This document shows positions 57,259 to 64,000 of a stretch of DNA of 64,000 nucleotides, one piece after another. The first letter of the stretch is position 1, and every line of letters begins with the position of its first letter. The notes under the pieces are model-generated. The model was not told the DNA's origin, searched no databases, and worked only from the letters and a program-made list of their open reading frames with translations. This DNA is from Symbiodinium microadriaticum (taxonomy: Eukaryota > Sar > Dinophyceae > Suessiales > Symbiodiniaceae). The stretch lies in contig LSRX01000771.1 in the NCBI GenBank assembly GCA_001939145.1, positions 123,704 to 187,703 on the forward strand, read 5' to 3'. A program made the position numbers and the translations under genes.

Positions 57259-57929
57259 GTGGCATCGGCATCCTCATGTCATATCTCGTGAAGCTACAGG
57301 AAAGTGAGTTGGACACCGGCCTTGTAGCCCATTCGAACTTTTGCTGGATGCGGCTGCTGGAATGCCCTCGCGCTGAAGCACAAGGGCTTGTTCTTAGAGT
57401 ACCTTCAAGAGCTCCAAGAGCACACATCAGCTCACATCGACACGAGTGAATATCACTCACCTCATTCGCGCACTCCTCCGTGTAATGCTGCTCCCTTTTT
57501 TGAAACTCTCCGAGGATGTCTTTCTGTCTGTCATGCGAGGCAATTGGCTTTCTGGGTAACATGCTCTGGTTGCCATGAAACAGGCCAGCAGAACTGCACC
57601 GTGCCCACAAGGAATGTCGGCGATCGTTTCATGGACTCCATTTCCTCAAAGCTTTGAGGGCTTTAAGCCTTCCGCGCACAACATGTTTGCATCTGAGCCG
57701 AAACGGGTATCACAATTCACAACATGTCCGATACCACGACTACCATGCAAAGCAGCAGAAACTACGCCCATGCGCTAAATACAAGCACAAGACAGACATC
57801 GGCGCAACTTTTTGAACCACTCGCAGACCAAATACCGCCGCTACCCGGAAGTCGGCACGCGCGCCAGAAGCAGCTGGTCCACTAGTATCTGGGCAGTTTT
57901 CCGCGACCTGTCCATGACCTGAAAACAAT
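57259..57929. other. 5' side of the phosphatase gene
   Basis: Should contain the first phosphatase exons. The minus strand near 57550-57470 reads RQKDILGEFQKREQHYTEEC, a helical peptide without family. No other motif. Confidence 0.35.
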
Positions 57930-59320
57930 AGAACAGCATCAAGGATGACAGAACGTGGCATATGCCAATGTACATTGATCGCCTGAGACACCACAATGTT
58001 CTTCAGGAAGCGCAGGGTAAATGGGAACTCCTTGCTGAAGTGAGAAATGGCAAAGACCGATGTGCACCAGCGAAGGTTGCAGCACATGCCCCTGAAAACA
58101 ACATCGGCTGCTCGGCCGGGGCCTTCATCCACATAACCACTGCCCACCTTCTCAATACGAGTCCTCTCCAGAACCACTCAGGGTCACAGCATGGCACAGC
58201 GTCAGGCACGAAGAAGCCGGCTTCACACAAGAGCCTTGGCCATGGACTTGAGCCGGTACGATCGCATCCGTCACCTTTCGAACTACTGTCTAGCTTCAGG
58301 CGGCCTTTGTTTCGCAAGGCCGTTTGTATGTCGTGGCACCTTCGGGCAGCATTCTCTCGCGCCTTCACTGGACTTGTTTCCGCCATGTTGTGTCAGTGAC
58401 TTCTATCGGAAGACCAGGGATTCGATGACATTCGTAAAGCTACAAGCCTCCCACACAACTGATATCGACAAAGCGAAATGCAAACTCAACCAACAGGTGG
58501 CGACAGCCATGAGTTTCGAGCGGGTCGATGTACAACCACGTCGATCTGTCCAAACTTCGGAGAGGTCTTAATTCGTGCCATTGCTCGGGTGTAGTGTGGT
58601 ATGTCGTCTCGCTTTACCGGTCTGATCCGGCGACGTCACACTAAAAAGATGCTCCTGCCTGCACTCGGACGTTGTCAGAAAAGGGGACTCCCTCCGAAAT
58701 GAACTGGAGCGTCAAGACAACCTGCAAGGCTCACTACGATTCGTCATTCTGGACTCTTGACACCCGAAATGTACCTAAAAGAAACACATTCCTTTTAAGA
58801 CTGTAAGCCCGGGCCTCACGTTCATTTGCTTTGAGGCGGCTGAAGGCTTTGCACGTTGCATGAGGAGGCAGCGTAAGAACTGCCCGAACAGCATGGGGAA
58901 CGTCATCTGGAACCGGCACTTTGTACTTAAAGCCGCGGATGCAGGTGTGCGGCCTCGTGGTGATTGCCAAAGCAAGGGGTCGTGAAAGTCTGGCAATGCC
59001 TGAGTGCATGCTAAGGATTGCCAAGGCGCTCATGGGATGCTTTGTCCCACTTGGATCCGATAATGTCGAAAGCACCCACGTCTGCTCGGAAAACGCTTTC
59101 CAGGAAGGAAGGCCGCAGCAGGATTGCTTGCACCTCCGGCAAGCTCATCGGGAGATTTGCAGAAAAGAGTGGCTTCGAGTACAGATAGTCTTGAAGCTCC
59201 ACATCAGGAACCTGCGGCCAGGCAGGACCCAAGAAATCTCAGACGTTTTATCAAAGCTGCCATCAGCACGCCCCAAATCTACCAGAGCGGTTGTGGAAGA
59301 CTCAGAAAGACCGCAGACAG
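57930..59320 (-). CDS. Possible VASt/StAR-like lipid-transfer domain protein
   Basis: Exons: about 59290-59225 (LVDLGRADGSFDKTSEISW), 59211-59080 (VPDVELQDYLYSKPLFSANL, PMSLPEVQAILLRPSFLESV; clean GT donor at 59079), 58953 to about 58845 (CIRGFKYKVPVPDDVPHAVR after an ACGAG acceptor) and about 58090-57960 (CTSVFAISHFSKEFPFTLRF). The pattern of a short hydrophobic strand, LP.S..E....L....FL, a later R....Y.VPVP.DVP and a closing FPF.LRF helix recalls the VASt domain (StAR-related, sterol or lipid binding), as in GRAM-domain proteins. No GRAM domain or membrane segment was found. The similarity is suggestive only; that these exons belong to one real gene is more certain than the family. Confidence 0.42.
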
Positions 59321-61285
59321 ACAAGTGATGACAAGCGAACACTGATGAACATGTGAATCCTGTGAACGGACCTGCAGTACAGAGGCACCCTTTATACGTG
59401 ATCCGCGCAATGAGGCACACAATCACTCTATGCAATACCGCTGCGGAAGGAAACATCGTCGACCATTTCACAACATAAGTCCTGTGCACAACGTCATGCT
59501 CCGCACTGCAAGTGCTGTTCACAGGTTCTTACGATCAAAAACGCCAGCACCACGCAAATTCTATCCCGTACCTGTATGCTGTGTTGCGAACTGGACGGCG
59601 ATGCTGCTATCTAAATTCCATACAGCCATCGCAATGCAATGTTTCCTGCGTCGTGTACATGGCGCTATTCCTCTGTAGTGAAAGATATGCGCACATATCG
59701 CAAAGACTGAAACCGGAATGCACGTGACCAAGCCGGAATTTCATCAGGGCGACAGCTGGAATCGTGCATTCGCTTTACACGTTTTGTAAGCTGCTACAAA
59801 CTGATCGATGCCCATGTTGTGCTTTCAAACGGGGGTGGGGAGGTGGGTTTCGGGAGAGGGGGAGGGTGTACCGGGGGCCTGTTGAATCTTCTTTCTGATC
59901 GAGCATAAGGTCGTCTCACGGCTCACGGTCCCCGCGACTCGCCCCTACTACAGCCGGAACCCCGATACAACAAACGCTTAGCTAACGGCGTGTTAGCCAA
60001 AACTCCTACTAAAGGTGCAGTGGCCCCTTTTGGTCGTATAGCCCGGCCGGGCAGACCGCCAGAAAACTCGGTGCCGGTGCGAAGGTGCGTACTTCTTCGC
60101 CCGTCCCGAGCACCGCCCGAGGGGACGAGTGCCCGCCGATAGTCAGACGAGGACTCCGATTAAAAGACTCAGGGAGGCGAGGGTTGGAGTCGAAAATATG
60201 CGGTCGAGCCGGGATGCTTCGGCCGACCGCATGCGTTTGTTCCTACGTGCATGAATGCACTACACCACAACCAGAGGCCCTATCCCGCAACCTGAAGCTG
60301 AAGCTTTAAGGAATCATAATCATTTTTGAAAGAACAGCTAACAAAACAATGCCAACTGTTGATTGCCAATCATGAACCACCAGCTGCTAACTACTATCCA
60401 CCACTACTACACCTCCTCCTCCTGCCCCTGATCCTTCTCCTGTTTGGTGTTATGTTTAAGGTTAAGGGTTGCATCACAATCATCATCAGCACTGTAAGTA
60501 GCATGAGTCAGCACCCTCGTCATCCACATCAAATGACCTTTGGAAACCTGTATGAATGCCCTGACTCACGTGGTAAAACTACCCCAAAAGACATCGTAAA
60601 CAACTTGCAAAACAGACCCTGTAAAAGTTAAAGTTCAGCCGAGTGCACCAGTCCGTTACGTCCGGAAGGGTGTCTGAAGCAAAACGCAGACCCTGTAGAA
60701 CCTTTGACAAGGCCCTAAGACACCCCTCAACAACGGAATCACGTGCACAGATCCCTAACCCAAACAAACAAAAAAAAAACAACAACGGTTCCAGTTGTAG
60801 CGGGGACCTTCTTTGTGCAAATAGCTGGTCAGTTGTAGTAGGGCCCAGTTTCTTGGTTGTGGTATTGGGATTCCGCTTGAATACTATTTTCCTGCGGTTA
60901 CCCACCCCCCGCCTCCCCACTTAGATCCCGATATAGCAGGACCGTGGGTCCCCTAAACTCATCCAAGAGCTAATCTGTCCAAAACAACTCCGCAAGCTGG
61001 GAAGGTGCTAGCTTTCGTGATACAGGCTGCACTTCCAGAACACGACTCCAATGTCGACTCCAGGTAAGTTCAAAGAACACGGCTTCACTTACGATCGAAG
61101 CTGTCGAAGCTGCTCAGCTTGTAATGTTTATGCTCGACACAGTGACTTGTTCGCCGGCCTGCATCGCATCGGCGAGATACTTGCCCTGTAGCCCATGCAG
61201 ATGCTTGATTGAACTGAGGGATGTCCACGACTCCTGCTGCCATCTGCGGCAGTTTCAAACTTTCGCAAAATCATCCGTCAGATGC
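59321..61285. other. Intergenic, no gene recognised
   Basis: G-rich tract at 59828-59876, a GC-rich segment at 59900-60240 with inverted repeats (see the hairpin), then AC-rich sequence with an A-run near 60770. No coding motif. Confidence 0.45.
60198..60232. other. Strong 13-bp hairpin
   Basis: 60198-60206 (ATGCGGTCG) pairs with 60224-60232 (CGACCGCAT); after a bulged A, 60208-60211 (GCCG) pairs with 60220-60223 (CGGC); the loop has 8 bases. No T-run follows on either side. A second smaller hairpin, GCTAAC...GTTAGC, lies near 59981-59997. Confidence 0.8.
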
Positions 61286-61289
61286 TGTG

Positions 61290-61631
61290 TCAGATGCTCC
61301 TGAGTCTCCCGGTGAGGGCTAGCATCGCGGCTGCGCACCCTCGATGAGACAGCCATGCCCATGCCACCTGCAGTACCGGACCACACCGCGATGCTTTTAC
61401 GAAGCTCGAGTAGAATTCATTTGAGATGCCTCTTGAAGCCAGCAAAGCTTCAAGCTCGTGGATCCTGGTATGGCACACACACACACTACATGGTGAGCAC
61501 TGAGAAATCATGGGCTCCTCGATCTCAGCTTCGCCTCGTTGTTTGCAGCTATCCTGAAAGCATTGGCCCGCACAAAGCACGATTCTAAACTGGTATGCAG
61601 GCAGTGGCGCCTCATCTTGCGTTCGACACAA
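61290..61631 (-). CDS. Candidate coiled-coil exons
   Basis: The minus strand reads SCKQRGEAEIEEPMIS (about 61560-61510) and RIHELEALLASRGISNEFYS with SFVKAS (about 61475-61390), separated by a probable intron. Protein-like and helical, no family recognised. Confidence 0.25.
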   Translation of the reverse strand: MCRTQDEAPLPAYQFRIVLCAGQCFQDSCKQRGEAEIEEPMISQCSPCSVCVCHTRIHELEALLASRGISNEFYSSFVKASRCGPVLQVAWAWLSHRGCAAAMLALTGRLRSI

Positions 61632-62560
61632 AGCGCTTGCATTTCAGCACAAGAATGACCTGGGTGCTACCAATTCAGAGACAGGCCCTGCAAGATGGCA
61701 ACGAATCAACTTTTAGATGGTGTAAGCGCTGAACATACGAGCTTCCTGCAGTAGGTGCAGCGACATCCTTGCAACAACCGAAATCAGGGACAGGCGCACC
61801 ATCCATGCTGATTCGCTCCAGCCTTGGTCCCATAGCCCTGCCAAGAAGGTGTCACATTGATGACACCACTCTGGGCGCCAGAGCGTTTCTACCTGAAAAT
61901 CGTCAGGCTAACAAGCGGAAGAGCCAGCAGTGGTTCAATCTGAGGGACGATACCTGAAAGCAATGATTTTCGGACTCAGCATCTGCAGTCTCGCCGTCCT
62001 TCTCGCACGTTGCAGGAAGCCCCGTAGCCCGAGTCACACATGTTTTGTACGTGATAGATTGGACATCCAGACCGATGCATCGACTGGTTTGGCGGAAGCC
62101 TGGGCGGTAACGGCGCTAACGGAGCCAGATATCGAGCCTGGTGGGTCCAGGCTGCCCCACCTCTCAACTGATAGCTGTTTTTACATCCACAGACTCTGAC
62201 ATCGCTCAATCTATTCGTTTGCTGATGCACCGCGTCTTTTCAACATTATTATGCAAGACTCCGGCAGTTTCACTGCTGCCTTCAACCTTTGGGATTCGTT
62301 CGGTAATCATGGCACGATCCGCGACACATCCGCACTGGGTCCCGACAGCCCAAACCGGTGGAGTTTGCTACTTCCTCGGCGTAGTGCGGAAGATGCGAAA
62401 ACGAAGGGGCGATAACCACCCGCCCATATATATTTCTTTTTTTCTCAGCGAAGCAGCTTTTCCTGTTTTTTTAATCCAGAGAAGCTGGAAGGTCTCAAGT
62501 TGGCAGCACAATAGGTGCTCCCAGAAGAGGGCCGAGCAGGCCAAATACCACTGTACAGCC
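61632..62560. other. No gene recognised
   Basis: No conserved motif on either strand; ends in a T-rich stretch near 62425-62475. Confidence 0.4.
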
Positions 62561-62570
62561 CTCAACCACA

Positions 62571-62642
62571 CCCCTAGGTGGCGCTCCCGTAGGATGTCAA
62601 TCACCCGTAGGTGGTCGCACCCGTAGGTGACACTCCCGTAGG
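62571..62642. repeat. Five CCCGTAGG units at 15-18-bp spacing
   Basis: CCC(G/C)TAGG at 62571, 62586, 62604, 62620 and 62635, separated by short variable spacers. It lies about 100 bases past the 3' end of the recombinase pseudogene and may be part of that element's terminus. Confidence 0.75.
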
Positions 62643-62743
62643 AGGTCATGAAGGCCTTCACCCTGGCACTTTCAGCCAAGGTAACAATTAAAAGAAAAGA
62701 ATAACAGCTGCCAACTTACCAGTCGCCAACTGTCCCAAGACTG

Positions 62744-63669
62744 CTAACCCCCTGGCAAAGCCACTCGCCAAAAAGAAGCCAGCGAAGTTTGGAGGGCGGT
62801 GACGTGGGCGGGCAAAAGCAGCTGAACCAAAGTGGCTCTCGCATCATCCACATACACCCTAGCAGTAGTCTGGTCTCGCCAGGGTCCTTGTACGACGGTG
62901 CTTCCCAAACCATGGCGTTGGTAAAAGTAGGTGGCTCCACCCCTGCGAAGGCGGTAGGGAAGGTAGTTTTCGGCCCGAAGTCCCACGCATCTGATTAAGG
63001 ACGCAAAATCTCTTCGGAAGACAACGGGCGAAGGCTCATAGATCTTTGCACTCAGGCTTGCCCGGTCGCTCGGGCATACCCGGTCCCAAAGGAACTGGAG
63101 AACGTGAACCAGGAAGGGTTCATGCAAAGAAAGGGATTGTTGCAGACCCTTCGAGGCTTTCGAATTAATGATAGCCATGACCACGGTTCCTTGGCCAGGA
63201 AAAAGACGGATGTGGGAGTAACGGAGCGTGAGGAGCTCCATTGTCCTCAGAAAGAAAGAGAAACCGAGGAGCACGAGGAGTGCTAAGTCAAACCGGTTGA
63301 CCCGCGCCGCTGCTGCCGCCAAAGCTTTGGCCCCCAACCAGGACAGCGGCGTAGTACGGACCGGTAGGTGTACTCGTTGCCAGTTCCTCAGGTAGAGTTG
63401 GGAAGTCTGGTAGAAACGCTTGAGTCCACTGAGAACCCATCCTGCAAAAGAAACACTGTCACCTTCTTGAAATAAATGGTTGATGTACTCAGAGCCAGTT
63501 CAGCTGGCATAGTATGCGGAAGTCTGCCCCGTAAGGCGTGCACATATTCAAAGAAAGCCGCCACAGCGTTTTCGTAAGATCGGCGCATCCGGTCAGTGAT
63601 CCCCAGAAAGCGCAGGTGGTCACGCCGGTTCAAATTTCCCTGGCACGTCATAGGAGTAGTACCATTCAC
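62744..63669 (-). pseudogene. Tyrosine recombinase (phage-integrase fold), frameshifted
   Basis: Site-specific recombinase of a mobile element. The N-terminal core-binding part (LRFLGITDRMRRSYENAVAA, then FFEYVHALRGRLP) is in one frame from 63669; near 63488 the reading continues one frame over as EYINHLFQEGDSVSFAGWVL and runs on to the catalytic domain: LGAKALAAAAARVNRF, the first catalytic Arg in LRTMELLTL, a Lys in INSKASKG, the RRGGATYFY box, GPWRDQTTARVYV with the nucleophilic Tyr, ending PGG and stop at 62744. All catalytic residues are present; only the single frameshift breaks it. Such genes are abundant in dinoflagellate genomes in my recollection, as Crypton-like or related elements. 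A fragment of a relative lies at 14.35-14.54 kb. Confidence 0.82.
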
Positions 63670-64000
63670 TGATCGCCCTGAGCAGCATGGGGATAATGCC
63701 AGAGACCAACCTTACTGCTGTGTTGCGGCGGCAGACTCTGTTGAGTCTCTTTGACGACGAGCAGCCCTTATCCAGGACACAGAAGGTGATCTGTGTGACG
63801 AAAACGAGGAAAAAGCGTCGGCCGCGTTCGTTTGGGTCACGGGCCCGACGACGAAGTTCAGCAGGATAAGTAACGATCTTGCATGACCAAAAGTTAAGCC
63901 AAAGCCAGCAAAATGCCGGATAGGGACCAGGCCGATGGCCAACCTCCACCATCCTTCGGTTGGAGAAACGCCAGCCACCCCTGACAAGATACGAGTGGCG
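63670..64000. other. Upstream part of the recombinase element
   Basis: Open minus-strand frames here show no recognised motif. The element probably extends beyond the window edge. Confidence 0.4.

Noticed and set aside
1..64000. CRISPR arrays, bacterial operons, ribosome-binding sites, rRNA genes
   Set aside because: None seen; intron-rich genes and eukaryotic families show this is nuclear eukaryotic DNA. The regular CCCGTAGG units are too few and too degenerate for CRISPR.

Overview
The window looks like nuclear DNA of a dinoflagellate, probably Symbiodiniaceae or a relative. Exons are short. Introns are often only 50-75 bases and use GT, GC and apparently GA donors, nearly always with AG|G acceptors. 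Almost every recognisable gene is on the minus strand. The mobile elements (Ty1/copia-like, LINE and tyrosine-recombinase remnants) and a secreted cysteine-rich protein also fit. GC content is close to 50% and there is one 250-N assembly gap (13313-13562). Most real exons are too short to stand out as long open frames. I found them by translating the minus strand and joining pieces that match conserved families in order and in phase. All family matches are by eye and from memory; nothing was searched.

Genes on the minus strand, from high to low coordinate: remnants of a tyrosine-recombinase element (62.7-63.7 kb); a possible VASt lipid-transfer domain gene (57.9-59.3 kb); a PPTC7-like PP2C phosphatase in two blocks (56.3-57.3 and 46.5-48.2 kb) with coiled-coil exons between them (50.4-51.7 kb, perhaps also 54.3-55.1 kb); a single-exon kinesin motor (43.3-45.0 kb) with a possible tail exon (40.2-40.9 kb); a complete 4.5-kb copia-like retrotransposon (35,096-39,627) with identical LTRs and a 5-bp target duplication but no integrase and a broken polymerase frame; an NFX1-type zinc-finger gene in three blocks (27.3-28.3, 17.2-17.65 and 7.1-9.4 kb, possibly ending in an R3H exon at 2.3 kb); a signal-peptide cysteine-rich gene (25.3-26.4 kb); LSM5 (21.2-22.0 kb); and glyoxalase II (10.3-15.7 kb).

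The most striking feature is the layout. The NFX1 blocks follow the order of the family's zinc fingers, and the joint across the second interval keeps reading phase, yet whole unrelated genes lie between them on the same strand: the secreted gene and LSM5 in one interval, glyoxalase II in the other. The phosphatase shows the same arrangement with coiled-coil exons. The simplest reading is that these host genes have 8-10 kb introns carrying complete same-strand genes. In a lineage that trans-splices a spliced leader onto mRNAs, such nested genes could be released from one long transcript. This last point is inference.

Plus-strand content is limited to decayed LINE pieces (29.1-30.2 kb) and weak candidates. 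The remaining stretches are introns or intergenic DNA with microsatellites and diverged repeats.
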